Positions 41,866 to 51,466 of a DNA stretch of 64,000 bases are shown here, one piece after another; the stretch's first letter is position 1; every line of letters begins with the position of its first letter. The stretch is from Prorocentrum cordatum. Lineage: Eukaryota > Sar > Dinophyceae > Prorocentrales > Prorocentraceae. The stretch covers positions 18,450 to 82,449 of the forward strand of contig CAUYUJ010003071.1 of NCBI GenBank assembly GCA_963575745.1, given 5' to 3'. Under the pieces are notes generated by a model. It made no database searches. It had not been told where the DNA came from and saw nothing but the letters and a program-made list of their open reading frames with translations. The position numbers and the translations under genes are program-made.

Positions 41866-42185
41866 TAGGTCTCCTACCCCGACACGCCGATGAAGGAATT
41901 GGCCGTTTTCGCTTCACGAGAGGGCGTCGCGGACGCTAATTTTTGCGGGCCGGGTCCGTCGGTTTCGGTTATATGGGCCGTTGTCGCCAAGGGGAGATTT
42001 GCTAAGGGGAGCTTGGTCCGCCGCCGAAATGTCCTGTGTTGCGCAGTGTTTTCGCGTAGTGTTTTCGAGCAGCGTGCCGACGCACGGCGCTTGTGCGCGG
42101 CGTTCCAGCGGCCCGTTCCCTGCAGACTCGGGCGCCGCTCGCTCCGATGCCTTTTTCCGCTACGAGGAGGTCACTATACGCGGAA
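41866..42185. other. Spacer and one more minisatellite unit
   Basis: 41866-42000 is not recognised. 42001-42140 repeats the GCAGTGTTTTCGCG...GCCGACGCACGGCGC...CCAGCGGCCCG order of the 41060 array. Confidence 0.6.
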
Positions 42186-42405
42186 TGCGCTGCGCAACCA
42201 GACTGCGCAAGTGCTCGATGCAAGTATTGCACGTCCAACTGCGACGCAAATACCCCACACGAAGACACTGCGCAAATATACCAAGCAGAGGCACTACGCC
42301 CAAACACTACGCGCAAACACTCGGAAAAAGCTTTACGCAAAGCACTTTGCAAACGCACTACGCACGAACACTAAGCAAATTCACTACCCAAAGACACGAC
42401 GTAGA
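42186..42405. repeat. ACACTACGCxCAAAC short minisatellite
   Basis: Ten or so imperfect 18-20 base units containing ACTACGC(A/G)CAAAC. Similar words at 54850-54935. Confidence 0.7.
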
Positions 42406-42429
42406 CTATTTCACATTCAGGCGCACCTT

Positions 42430-42716
<287 letters not shown>

Positions 42717-42829
42717 GGGTGTTCTTGATCTTTAATCCTGGAGCAGAATGAGTGCCGCTGGACAACAATGTCCATCTCGGAGCCGCTTGATAAGTTTATC
42801 TTTATCTGCCTCCGCAGCCTTTTCTCTCG
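42717..42829 (+). repeat. Split direct repeat A1 (left terminus)
   Basis: 113 bp starting GGGTGTTCTTGATC. Differs from A2 by two substitutions and one indel. Contains the start codon of the first ORF at 42748. Confidence 0.95.
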
Positions 42830-43314
42830 AGATGCGGCCAGAGGAGGCCTGGATTTCATCGATCGCCCTCCTTCTGGCCGGGTTCGCCCTCGGTCCAGCC
42901 TCGCGCGGGCTCGCGCCTTCTGGTGGCGGGCCGCCACCACCCGATCCTCCGCCGGCCGCGGAGGCGCCATTGGAGCCAGAGGCGCCCTCAGCCGAGGCCT
43001 GCGCCGCCTGGGTCCAGCCCGCTCCGCCGTGCGCGGAGCCGATCGTGGAGCTGCGACCGCCCTCCATCGGGGAGTGCGTCGCCCTGCTCCAGGAGTGCTC
43101 GGCGGGCGCCGGGCAGGAGCCTGGGCAGCAGCTTGCCGTGTCGCTCGCGGGCCCGCTGCTCGTGGAGGCGCTTCGCTGGCTGCTCGCCGGGCTGGGGTGC
43201 TGCCGGCGCGCCCTGGTGGAGCAGCCTCCGCCGGCGCCGCGGCCAGCGCCGTCTGTGCTGCCTGCCGGCAGCCGTGCGCACCAGCAGCCGCGGGGTTCGG
43301 GCGTGATTAAATGA
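42748..43314 (+). CDS. YR retrotransposon upstream ORF (ORF0)
   Basis: 188 residues starting inside A1. After a Ser/Leu-rich N-terminus it reads MRPEEAWISSIALLLAGFAL, a Pro-rich middle, then PIVELRPPSIGECVALLQEC and LAVSLAGPLLVEALRWLLAG, a Leu/Ala-rich helix with four nearby Cys, and a Pro-rich tail. No domain is recognised. Hydrophobic stretches at about residues 38-52 and 130-150 could be buried helices or weak membrane segments. Its stop (TGA 43312-43314) overlaps the ATG of the next ORF (43311) as ATGA, so termination-reinitiation coupling is possible. The start at 42748 is the first ATG of the element; position and coding-like composition support it. It may be a gag-associated or accessory protein. 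Confidence 0.55.
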   Translation: MSAAGQQCPSRSRLISLSLSASAAFSLEMRPEEAWISSIALLLAGFALGPASRGLAPSGGGPPPPDPPPAAEAPLEPEAPSAEACAAWVQPAPPCAEPIVELRPPSIGECVALLQECSAGAGQEPGQQLAVSLAGPLLVEALRWLLAGLGCCRRALVEQPPPAPRPAPSVLPAGSRAHQQPRGSGVIK

Positions 43315-44561
43315 TAGAGGGTGATGAGCTGTTCATCGAGTATGCGGTCCACCCTCCGTTGCTGCACGGCCGCATTGTGGTGGGTGTGTCTCAGCTACAG
43401 CCTCTCCACGCAGTGGTGGTCACTCCCGACAACGACCTGTACGTGGAAGAGCTGGAGCCCGCCAACACGGACATCCGCGCCTGGTATCGTAGGGCTCCTG
43501 GCGGGGGGCCCCCGCCGGCCGCGGCAGCAGGGATCCCCATGTACGACTTCGCGCAGCCCCTCACGCTCGCCGACTTCCACGCGCTGCGCCCTGCAGCCCT
43601 CAGGCTCGTTGCCGAGCACGACGCCGCCCTGGCCGCCGCCGGGGCCGCCGACGCTGTCGTGCCCGCCGGGCTGGGCCCCGCCGCGGCCGCTGCAGCAGCT
43701 GCGCCCGTCGCACCTGCTGCTGCAGCAGGGCCTGCAGGCCTCGCCGGCGCTCTGGCGCCTCCGCCCATCCCCGGGGCTCCTGCTCCAGCATACGTCGCAG
43801 CGGCTGCTGGAGCAGCTGGCGCCGCGGCCGCCCTTGGCCCAGCAGCGGGGGCCCCCGCGGCGGGTGGCGTGGGCGGCGGCGCTGCCGCCGCCGCCGCTGC
43901 TGCCGGGCACGAAGGCCTCCACGCAGCTCTCGCTGGGGGCGCCGGGCTCCCACCAGCCGCTGCAGGAGACGACTTCCGCACGCTGGCCGTCACCTACGAC
44001 CAGGAGGGCCGACGCCGCAAGGAGTTCCGCGAGGGGGTCAGAGCCATGCGCCAGCAGTCCTGGCCGGACTGGGTCGTACCTGGCCCGTGTACGGTCTTGT
44101 GGTGCGCCAACTACATGCTCGAGAACGGCGGGTCGGCGGTGGGGCACCACATCGCGTTCCGCTCCGCCTGCCGCCTGGGGCTGGACGATCCCATCATGCT
44201 GCTTCACTCCGAGATGTCAAAAATCTTCCAGACCGCGTTGTGCTACGATCAGCTGGACGCCAGCAACATCGCCGCCCTCGAACTCATCTGCCGCCAGATC
44301 CAATTGTGCGAGGGGAAGCTCAAAGACGTTCTGCTTGGGTCGTCGGGCCCCGAGGGCCAGCATGACGAGAGTTTCTTTTTCACGGGGCTGCAGAACACTC
44401 GAGGGGTCATGGTGTGCCCAGCTCTCGCAAAGTGGATTTCAGAGCAGGTCGCCGCCGAGAACGCCGTGGCCAAGGAGCGCCGCAAGGCGCGGGAGGAGAG
44501 GGCGCTCGCGAGGCCGCCGCCGGGCCGGAGTTCGCGGCCGGGCCGCGGCAGCGGCTTGTGA
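43311..44561 (+). CDS. gag-like protein of YR retrotransposon
   Basis: 416 residues. The N-terminal 90 (MIEGDELFIEYAVHPPLLHG, GVSQLQPLHAVVVTPDNDLY) are followed by a long Ala/Pro/Gly linker, then a conserved-looking region: FRTLAVTYDQEGRRRKEFRE, QSWPDWVVPGPCTVLWCANY, HHIAFRSACRLGLDDPIMLL, ALCYDQLDASNIAALELICR. It ends in a Lys/Arg-rich tail (AKERRKAREERALARPPPGR). The position before RT and the basic tail suggest the structural, nucleic-acid-binding gag protein; no zinc knuckle is present, which is common in DIRS/Ngaro elements. The ATG overlaps the upstream stop. A second long frame covering the same bases (from 43321) is a GC-driven shadow. Identity as gag is inferred from position and composition, not from a recognised family motif. 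Confidence 0.65.
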   Translation: MIEGDELFIEYAVHPPLLHGRIVVGVSQLQPLHAVVVTPDNDLYVEELEPANTDIRAWYRRAPGGGPPPAAAAGIPMYDFAQPLTLADFHALRPAALRLVAEHDAALAAAGAADAVVPAGLGPAAAAAAAAPVAPAAAAGPAGLAGALAPPPIPGAPAPAYVAAAAGAAGAAAALGPAAGAPAAGGVGGGAAAAAAAAGHEGLHAALAGGAGLPPAAAGDDFRTLAVTYDQEGRRRKEFREGVRAMRQQSWPDWVVPGPCTVLWCANYMLENGGSAVGHHIAFRSACRLGLDDPIMLLHSEMSKIFQTALCYDQLDASNIAALELICRQIQLCEGKLKDVLLGSSGPEGQHDESFFFTGLQNTRGVMVCPALAKWISEQVAAENAVAKERRKAREERALARPPPGRSSRPGRGSGL

Positions 44562-44652
44562 GCCGCGCGGCCTCTCGACAGGACAAGGCTGCTGCCCGCG
44601 CCCTGGCCGCGCGCGGGAGCTCCCAGTGCAGGCCCTTCGCTCCTGGCCCGAG

Positions 44653-46918
44653 ATGGTGGCCAGTCGTCAGCGAGACATTTTCCCTCTCTCCCCGCTCGAC
44701 GTGCCCGCCAGCCTGCCTGGCGGCTCCCAGGCTATTCAGCGACGGCGTCAGCGGCTTCAGCACAGCGCTAGGCTCGCCAACCACGCTATCGAGTCCCTCA
44801 ACTTTATGGCCGGCCGCTCCTACGACGGGCCCGCCCAGCTGGACACGGTCACCCAGGCCCTCGCGAAGGAGCGCGTGCTGGGCAACTGCGTCGCGCTGGG
44901 GCCCAAGCCGCAGGACGTCAGCGCCCACGGGGGCCTCCGCGAGCTCTGTGGGAATGCCATCACATATGGCGACTCCTCCCCGGTCGTGCCCTACAACAAG
45001 GACCTCGTGTCCTGGCCCGAGACGGGCGCGGCGCCAGTGCAGCTGTCGGACGCGCTCGCCCCGGAGCACCACACATGGTTGAGGGATCTATTGGCCAACT
45101 CGCGTCGCAGTAACGCTGACGCTGACCGCCTCAGGAAGGAGTTGGGCTTGGTGCGCCCTTACTCCGACCCGGCCTTCCGCACCATCTCCAACTACGCTGG
45201 CTTCGTCAAGCAGATGCACCCCCGTGGCATGGTGCGCTTCGCCCTCGCCACCGGCCGGCCGCCGTCGCTGGGCATCTTCACGGTGGCCAAGAAGAGCGGG
45301 GCCCAGCGCATTATCTTCGACACGAGGTGGGCAAACCTGGACTTCACTCCTCCGCCTCGGACCCAGCTGCCGACGGCGGCCGCGTTCAGCCAGATCGAGT
45401 CGGCTGATTGCGACGTCTGCTACTTCTCTGCCGGGGACATCCAGAACGCGTTCTACGCCATCGCCATCCCTGCCGAGCTGGGCGACGCTTTCAGGCTGAA
45501 GACGGTCCGAGCTGGTGCCGTCGGCTGTCCGGCCGTGGATGGCCGCCAAACCCGCCCGGGAGACCTGTTGGCCCCGCACCTCGCCGTGCTCCCCATGGGC
45601 TGGAGCTGGGCGCTGCACCTCTGCCAGCTCGTGGTTGAGGAGGGCGCCCGACGAGGGGGCCTGCCCGCCGATCGGCTGCTCAGCGATCGCACGGCTGCGG
45701 CGCCGCTGGCCCCCGCTGTCCTGCAGGGGGCCGTCTACGTCGACAACTTTCTGGTGCTCGGCGGGCCGCGCCAGGCCGTCGCCTCCACTGGGCAGCGAGT
45801 GGCGAGTGCCTTCTCCGACTCCGGCTTCGTGGTGCACGAGGAGACTGGCGCGTCGTCGAAGGTGAACTTCGTTGGGCTCGAGCTCGACGGTGTCGACCAT
45901 ACTGCGCGGGTCTCGCGGAAGCGAGTGTGGCGCCTGAAGGTAGCTCTGGCCGAGCTGCTCTCCCAGGGGCGCTGCAGCGGCGACGTCATGGAGATCCTGG
46001 TCGGCCACCTGACGTGGGTCATGTTGCTCCAGCGGTCCGCGCTCTCCGTCCTGTCCAGCGTGTGCGCTTTCGCGCAGGCTGGCAAAGGGCGCGTGCTGGA
46101 CCTGTGGCCCTCGGTTCGCCAGGAGTTGACGACGGCCATGGGCCTGCTCCCGCTGCTCGTCGTCCACGCCGACGCCGTCTGGCACAGCGTCGTCGCGGCC
46201 AGCGACGCCTCCCACTGGGGCTGCGGGGTGTGCCGCCGGCACTGCCAGGCTTCGGAGGCCGCTTCCTTCGGCCGGGTGGCGGAGCGCTGGCGCTACCGCG
46301 CTGCCGGGGCGGCCAACGCGCGCGCCCACGCCTTCCTCGCCGAGGGCGCGGCCCCGGACGTCGGCGCTGGCGCAAGCACCGAGTCCGACTCGGCGCTCCA
46401 GGACGAGCAGCTTGGCTTCACCGCTGGACTGCTGCAGGCGCACGCGGACGCGTGCTCGTTCGACCCGGTCGACGCCGACTTCATGCATCCCAGCCGGCGG
46501 CAGGTGGTCCAGAGCTTCAAATGGGGGGCCGACGCAAACATCCTCCGCCTCGAGGGCTTGGCCCTGTCTTCGGCTCTTCGTCACCTGCTCCGGAGCCGCT
46601 CGGCTTTCGGGCGACGGCTGCTCGTCTTCGTCGACAACCTCGGGCTGGCTCTCGCAGTGGGAAAAGGGCGGTCTGGGGCTTTTCAGATTCGAGACGTCCT
46701 TCGAGAAGTCTGCGCCCTGTCGTTGGCCTGCGGAGTCAGGCTTTCTGTCCGATGGGTTCCGTCCGAACGCAATCCCTCGGACTACCCCTCCCGAGGTCGT
46801 CTCTTCATCAAGCAGGCGCGCGACCCGGGCGCCTCGGCTGCTGCTCCTGGTGCTGCGGCTGCTGGCGGTGACGCCGAGCCTCTGCCAGCCGCCCCGCCAT
46901 TCCCGAGCCTCATCAAGG
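44653..46918 (+). CDS. Reverse transcriptase-RNase H of YR retrotransposon
   Basis: Starting at the ATG of MVASRQRDIFPL, the frame has an N-terminal region (ANHAIESLNFMAGRSYDG) and the RT: FTVAKKSGAQRIIFDTRWAN, then YFSAGDIQNAFYAIAIP (motif A, catalytic Asp), VLPMGWSWALHLCQ (motif B) and AVYVDNFLVL (motif C at 45736-45747, second Asp replaced by Asn). RNase H follows with all four acidic residues placed as expected: ASDASHWG (46204), RLEGLAL, VFVDNLGLALAV and NPSDYPSRG (46771-46797). It would copy element RNA in virus-like particles or the cytoplasm. The coordinates end where the recombinase ORF begins in the next frame; this frame itself stays open to 48897 and re-enters the methyltransferase. 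The start is uncertain, as the frame is open further upstream over gag. Confidence 0.9.
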
Positions 46919-48067
46919 ATGGCCCCATGCACGACGCGGGCCCTGCAGCCAGAGGCCCACGCGTGGCAGGCGGGGCAGACTGCGATTCCCAGCGGGGTCC
47001 AGACGGCAGCGCGCCGACGCTGCCTGCCGCTGCCCCCGTCGCCTTTCGCCCTCCCGACCCTGCAGCAGCTGACCTGCCTGGAGGGGCGGTCGGTGAAGCC
47101 CGCGACGTACAAGGACTACCACCGCCGAGCCCTGGCCTTCGTCCAGTGGGCCACGGCAGCCCGCCAGGGTTGGGAGAACTACGAGCAGCTGGACCTCTGC
47201 CCGGCGCTGTTCCTGGACAAGCTGTTCTTCGGGGGCTTCACGGGCGACGACGCGAGCAAGCTGGTCGCAGCGGTGAAATTCTTCTACCCAGACCTAGGCC
47301 GCTGGGGCGCCGGGGCGCTCCCGCGCACATCGCGGGCCCTGGCAGGATGGGGCAAGGTCGTGCCGCGCCGGTCGCGGATGCCGCTGCCCTGGGCCCTGCT
47401 GGCTGCGATCATTGGCGTCCTGCTGCGCCGGGGCCTCGTGGAGCATGCTGTGGCACTCCTGGTCTCGTTCGCGGCCTACCTTCGGCCAGGCGAATGCGAC
47501 TCGCTCACGTCGCTCCAGTTGGTCGCCCCCGTCGCGGCGGCCGGAGGGGCCGCGGACGTCTGGGGCCTGCTGCTGGCGCCGGTGGAGCTGGGCAACCCCA
47601 GCAAGACCAACAGCTGGGACGACGCGGTCCTCCTGGACTCGATCCCGTACGTGTACCCCTGCCCCCTGGTCTTGAAGCGCCGGTGCCAGTCGTCGACGGA
47701 CCGCATCTGGAGCTACCCGCCCGGGGACCTCTCGACCAGGCTGGCAGAGGCGGCGGCGGAGCTCCAGCTGACGCACCTGGGGGTCACACTCTACGGGCTT
47801 CGCCACGGGGGAGTGTCACACGACATCCTGCACCGGCTGCGGACCCCGTTGGAGGCAAAGCTCAGGATGCGCGCGGCGTCAGACTCGACCCTGAAACGGT
47901 ACGCCAAGCAGACGAGAGTGGTCTCAGAGCTGAGCAGGGCGCCGCCGCTGGCGGTGACCTTCGGCAACCGCGTCTCGCCCCTGCTCGCCGCCGTGTTCGC
48001 CGGCAAGGCCTCGGTGCCGAGCCCGCCCGTGCTGCCAGGCAACCAGGGTGCTCTGAGGACCGGCTGA
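46919..48067 (+). CDS. Tyrosine recombinase of YR retrotransposon
   Basis: 382 codons from the ATG of MAPCTTRALQPE, one frame over from RT-RNase H; the frame is open from 46412. An N-terminal SAM-like domain reads GRSVKPATYKDYHRRALAFV and LDKLFFGGFTGDDASKLVAA. The catalytic domain has the first Arg in AYLRPGECDSL (47483), the box LYGLRHGGVSHDIL where the His of H-x-x-R is Tyr but Arg (47801) and the following His are kept, and the nucleophile in STLKRYAKQTR (Tyr at 47900-47902). It would integrate circular element DNA at short matching sequences, without target duplication, in agreement with the GATG junctions. Ends at a TGA (48065-48067), 23 bases before the next ORF. The overlap with RT-RNase H is typical of DIRS-like elements. 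Confidence 0.88.
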   Translation: MAPCTTRALQPEAHAWQAGQTAIPSGVQTAARRRCLPLPPSPFALPTLQQLTCLEGRSVKPATYKDYHRRALAFVQWATAARQGWENYEQLDLCPALFLDKLFFGGFTGDDASKLVAAVKFFYPDLGRWGAGALPRTSRALAGWGKVVPRRSRMPLPWALLAAIIGVLLRRGLVEHAVALLVSFAAYLRPGECDSLTSLQLVAPVAAAGGAADVWGLLLAPVELGNPSKTNSWDDAVLLDSIPYVYPCPLVLKRRCQSSTDRIWSYPPGDLSTRLAEAAAELQLTHLGVTLYGLRHGGVSHDILHRLRTPLEAKLRMRAASDSTLKRYAKQTRVVSELSRAPPLAVTFGNRVSPLLAAVFAGKASVPSPPVLPGNQGALRTG

Positions 48068-48090
48068 GCGACCGACAGGTGGTCGCCCGA

Positions 48091-48897
48091 ATGCGCTCAT
48101 TGCTCAGGGCAGCGCTGTCGGCTGCCAGTCGCAACAAACGACAGATTTTTCTGGAACTCTTTGCAGGCTCCGAGGGGCTCAGCCGAGGGGTGAAAAATCT
48201 GGGGCATGGTGTGATCGCTGCTGACATTGTTTCTCGTCCGTGGTTTGATCTGGATCGGCCTGTCATCCAACGCACCCTTCTCGGCTGGGTCTCCTCAGGG
48301 CTCGTGCTGGCCATCTGGCTGGGCACCCCATGTAATACGTGGTCCCAGGCGCGCCACGGCCCCCCAGAGTCCAGCTGGTGTAGACCTCGTGCACCCAATG
48401 CAATCTGGGGGCTTCCAGGCCTTCAGGGCCGAGCCTTGGCCGCGGCACGACACGGCAACAGTCAGGTAATTTTTTCTCTGAAGACCATTCGAGCCTGTCT
48501 GCGTCTTGGGACCCCTGCCTTCCTCGAGAACCCTGCCTCCTCCTTCTTGTGGTCTGTCCCCCCTCTCTTGAAACTCGCCTCTCACCCTAGCTCTCAAAGC
48601 CTTGTGTTTGATTTCTGCGGGTTCGGGACCCGATGGAGGAAACGCACTCGAGTCCAGGCGTGGCGCAGCGGATTCAGAATCCGCGTGCCCCAGTTGTGTA
48701 ATTTGCGTGGGGGGATCTGCGCCCGCACGCACAAGCCTCACATCGTCCTCACTGGTCGCGACCCTGCCTCTGGAAAGCTCTGGACCCAGGTCGCGCAAAG
48801 TTACCCCAGGAGGATGGCCAACTGTTTCGCTTCTGCAATCATGCGTACCGTCCAGAGCCTGCACCTGGCCCGAGTGCAACAAATGATATCCATTTAA
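48091..48897 (+). CDS. C5-type DNA methyltransferase-like protein of YR retrotransposon
   Basis: 268 residues. IFLELFAGSEGLSRG (48151-48177) matches motif I of C5 cytosine methyltransferases, the SAM-binding DLFAGxGG loop. VIAADI is the motif II acidic position. WLGTPCNTWSQA contains the catalytic Pro-Cys of motif IV (Cys at 48331). FLENPASSFLW (48525-48540) is motif VI with ENP instead of ENV. GFGTRWRKRTRV sits at the QxRxR position of motif VIII. There is no large target-recognition domain. It would modify cytosines of the element DNA or host chromatin. Dinoflagellate retrotransposons carrying C5 methyltransferases are known; Dam-like adenine methylases are the usual DIRS accessory. In the same frame as RT-RNase H and ends just before repeat B1. 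Activity is uncertain given ENP. Confidence 0.75.
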   Translation: MRSLLRAALSAASRNKRQIFLELFAGSEGLSRGVKNLGHGVIAADIVSRPWFDLDRPVIQRTLLGWVSSGLVLAIWLGTPCNTWSQARHGPPESSWCRPRAPNAIWGLPGLQGRALAAARHGNSQVIFSLKTIRACLRLGTPAFLENPASSFLWSVPPLLKLASHPSSQSLVFDFCGFGTRWRKRTRVQAWRSGFRIRVPQLCNLRGGICARTHKPHIVLTGRDPASGKLWTQVAQSYPRRMANCFASAIMRTVQSLHLARVQQMISI

Positions 48898-48956
48898 TCG
48901 TTTTGACAGCATTCTGCCAGTAACCATCTTGGGACTTGGGGTCCCTCTCCTCCCCT

Positions 48957-49107
48957 CTCCTTGTCGGTGGTGGTGGTGTGTCCTCCTTCCCGCTCCCTCT
49001 CCTCCCCCACTGCCCGCACTCTTTGGCATGAGTCGGTCCGTGTTCAGTGATCTCTCGCCTGGCCTGCGAACACAAAAACGTTCTCTGGCACGGGTGGCGC
49101 TCGGGAT
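48957..49107 (+). repeat. Split direct repeat B1 (internal)
   Basis: 151 bp starting CTCCTTGTCGGTGGTGG. One substitution versus B2. Directly abuts A2 at GGGATG. Confidence 0.95.
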
Positions 49108-49219
49108 GGGTGTTCTTGAACTTTAATCCTGGAGCAGAATGAGTGCCGCTGGACAACAATGTCCATTTCGGAGCGCTTGATAAGTTTATCTTTATCTGCC
49201 TCCGCAGCCTTTTCTCTCG
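49108..49219 (+). repeat. Split direct repeat A2 (internal)
   Basis: 112-bp copy of A1 placed between B1 and B2. Confidence 0.95.
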
Positions 49220-49242
49220 CCCGCCCTCCCTCCCCTTTTCTC

Positions 49243-49389
49243 CTCCTTGTCGGTGGTGGTGGTGTGTCCTCCTTCCCGCTCCCTCTCCTCCCCCACTGCC
49301 CGCACTCTTTGGCATGAGTCGGTCCGTGTTCAGTGATCTCTCGCCTGGCCTGCAAACACAAAAACGTTCTCTGGCACGGGTGGCGCTCG

Positions 49390-49393
<4 letters not shown>
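49243..49393 (+). repeat. Split direct repeat B2 (right terminus)
   Basis: 151-bp copy of B1 ending GCTCGGGAT(G), where it meets the GAT array. Confidence 0.95.

Positions 49394-49462
<69 letters not shown>
49391..49462. repeat. GAT array, right target flank
   Basis: Pure GAT triplets following B2; continuation of the 42430-42716 array. Confidence 0.97.
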
Positions 49463-49463
<1 letters not shown>

Positions 49464-50145
49464 TGGGGGGGTCTTCCTGAGTTTCCCCTGCGTGGGCGTC
49501 CAAAGAAAACAGTAACCTTGCTGAGGAAATTGGAATTGATGGGCAGCAGCACGAAACACATCACAGCACGCCGCAGCACGTCTGCCAGGGTTCCAAGTAG
49601 GAAGCGGGGGCGGCGCATGCAAGTATTTAGCTAGACGCGTCAGGGCGGGAGTGTGCCCATCATTTATTTGCAGAAACAGTACCAGGCAGCCCTTGGCGTT
49701 CCTCCAGGCCTCAACGGGCACAAGGCACGGTGGCGGATCATGAATAAGAATTGTTTTCCCCTCTCGCCCGACCGGGGGCCGCATCTCGGTCCGGCATTGT
49801 CTGCAGTGTTCCTTTGTGTTGCACGGCCCGGTGTGCATCGAACGCACGAGTTTATACTACTCGGTGCGAGGCCAGGCCAGGCTCGAGCGCCCTACTGCGT
49901 GAACAGTTGCACGTGGTCAATATGCTGCACCATCGCACAATGTGCACCTCTCCCCCCCAATTACCTCCTCATCGCTTGAAGGGTGTTGCTTATACGTGCG
50001 CGTCCTTCCATCCACAATACCTCTGGGAGTGCCTCTCCGCAGGTGGCGCCTTTGTCGAGGTGGCGGATCCTCTCGCAAGCGCCTGCGTCAGGACAGGGGA
50101 GTTCGAGAATTGAGAGCGCTGTGGAAGGAGGGAGGAGGATGAGGG
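49463..50145. other. No recognisable gene
   Basis: Unique-looking DNA beyond the insertion. Frames on both strands (for example minus 49847 downwards) give no domain. Confidence 0.45.
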
Positions 50146-50770
50146 ATGAGGGCGGAGGTTAGCGGAAGGAGAGGGAGGGACAGGAAGGGAAGGAGGGAGA
50201 GGGAGGAGAAGGAGGAGGAGGAGGAGGAGAAGGAGGAGGAGGAGGTGGAGGAGGCATGGATGATGACAAGGAGGGGGGGGAGTGACAGAGAAGGGAGGAG
50301 GAGGAGGAGGAGGAGGAGGAGGAGGAGGAGGAGGGGTGAAGAGGGAGGAGAAGGGAGGAGGGAGGTGTCAGAGAGCGAAGGGAGGTGAGAATAGGAATGG
50401 GGGAAGGGAGGAGGGACGTGTTAGAGGGGGGAGAGGGCAAGCCAGAAACATTCGCGACATATCGGGCATCCTACCCGTTCCACCCATATCTTCCCTTCCC
50501 ATGGCGCTGATGTTTGTTTATATCCGCGGACGCGTGTCATAGAGGACCTAAAATTTCAAATGGACCCCATCGTGCGTACGTTGCAGGAGGAGGTGGCGTA
50601 CATTAAAGGAGGAGGTGGCGGATGAGGAGGAGGGAAAGGAGGAAGAGGACGGAGGAGGACTAGGACGAACGGCAGTAGCAGGAGTTGGAGTGACCGGAGC
50701 GGGAGGGACACGAGGACAAGGGAGAGGCGGAGGAAGGGAGAGGAGGGGGGGCGACAACTAAAGAGGGAGG
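50146..50770. repeat. GGA/GGGA arrays
   Basis: GGA arrays at 50155-50440 and 50584-50755 with a short unique spacer. Confidence 0.9.
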
Positions 50771-51466
50771 CGACAAAGGGGAGCACCATTTTGAAGGACC
50801 AGCAACGATTGGAATGCATCAAAAAGCATAAACAAGCACAAGTGTTGGCATCTTGCCTGCCAGCCCTACGGGGTCAGGTGAGAGAGGAGGGTAGTATTCA
50901 TCATGTGTAACTTGTTGGGGGGCAGAATGGCGGCCTGGAAGAAGGGAGGTGGAAAGAGACGACCACACCACGCGTGGAGGCTCAACCGACAGTGTCTGAG
51001 CGAGGAGGTGGGCCCCGATTCTGGCGGGGCGGTTGATCTGATGCGCGGGCCGCAAGCAGATATCCGCAACGGCAGGATTGCAGGGAGCTGTCAGCGTGCG
51101 CAGGTGCGCCTTCGCCAGAGGGAGCACAGAAGGGAGGCAAGGATGCGGAGCGAAAGAAGCAGCGCGGAGTAAATCTTTGAATGGATGATGAGGTGGAGGG
51201 GAGGGAGGTGGGGGCGAGTTTAAGCAAAAGCTGAAACAAGAACCGTCTGCCGGTGATAAAAAAGGACGCCCCCCCTTAACACGCTAGAGTTGATTATCCA
51301 CGGCCAAGAAGAGTTTGGTCAGGGGCGCGGGGCGCGGAGGCCGAACTTGTTTATCAATGTGAAAAGTTCACCATCGAGGTTAGCTTCTTTCTTATGTTGA
51401 TATAGCAACATCAAACGAAGCGAAGACGTTGTCGAGGATGTATCAAGCGAAACAACCGCGTTTTTT
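50771..51466. other. No recognisable gene
   Basis: Unique-looking sequence. TTGATTATCCACGGCC at about 51290 resembles words at 52246 and 52546. Confidence 0.45.

Larger units (their letters stand above)
42717..49394 (+). mobile_element. Ngaro/PAT-type tyrosine-recombinase retrotransposon with methyltransferase ORF
   Basis: Organisation A1 - ORFs - B1 - A2 - B2: A1 42717-42829 repeats as A2 49108-49219, and B1 48957-49107 repeats as B2 49243-49393. Such split direct repeats are diagnostic of YR retrotransposons that integrate through a circular intermediate. Encoded in order: upstream ORF, gag-like ORF, RT-RNase H, tyrosine recombinase, C5-methyltransferase-like ORF, all on the plus strand and all open. 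Inserted in a GAT microsatellite with GATG shared at both ends and at the internal B1/A2 junction, and no target duplication. Confidence 0.92.

Noticed and set aside
43321-44652. N-terminal 440 codons of the 1858-codon frame
   Set aside because: Shadow of the gag-like ORF in another frame: Arg/Ser/Pro-rich, with no continuity of motifs, while the overlapping frame has coherent protein sequence.
44407-47112. Long minus-strand open frames across the retrotransposon (up to 674 codons)
   Set aside because: Antisense of GC-rich coding sequence; no motifs, and the plus strand holds RT, RNase H and recombinase.
48640-48700. tRNA-like A box (TGGCGCAGCGG) with a GGTTCGGGACC-like word
   Set aside because: The B-box-like word lies upstream of the A box, no cloverleaf forms, and the segment is inside the methyltransferase ORF.
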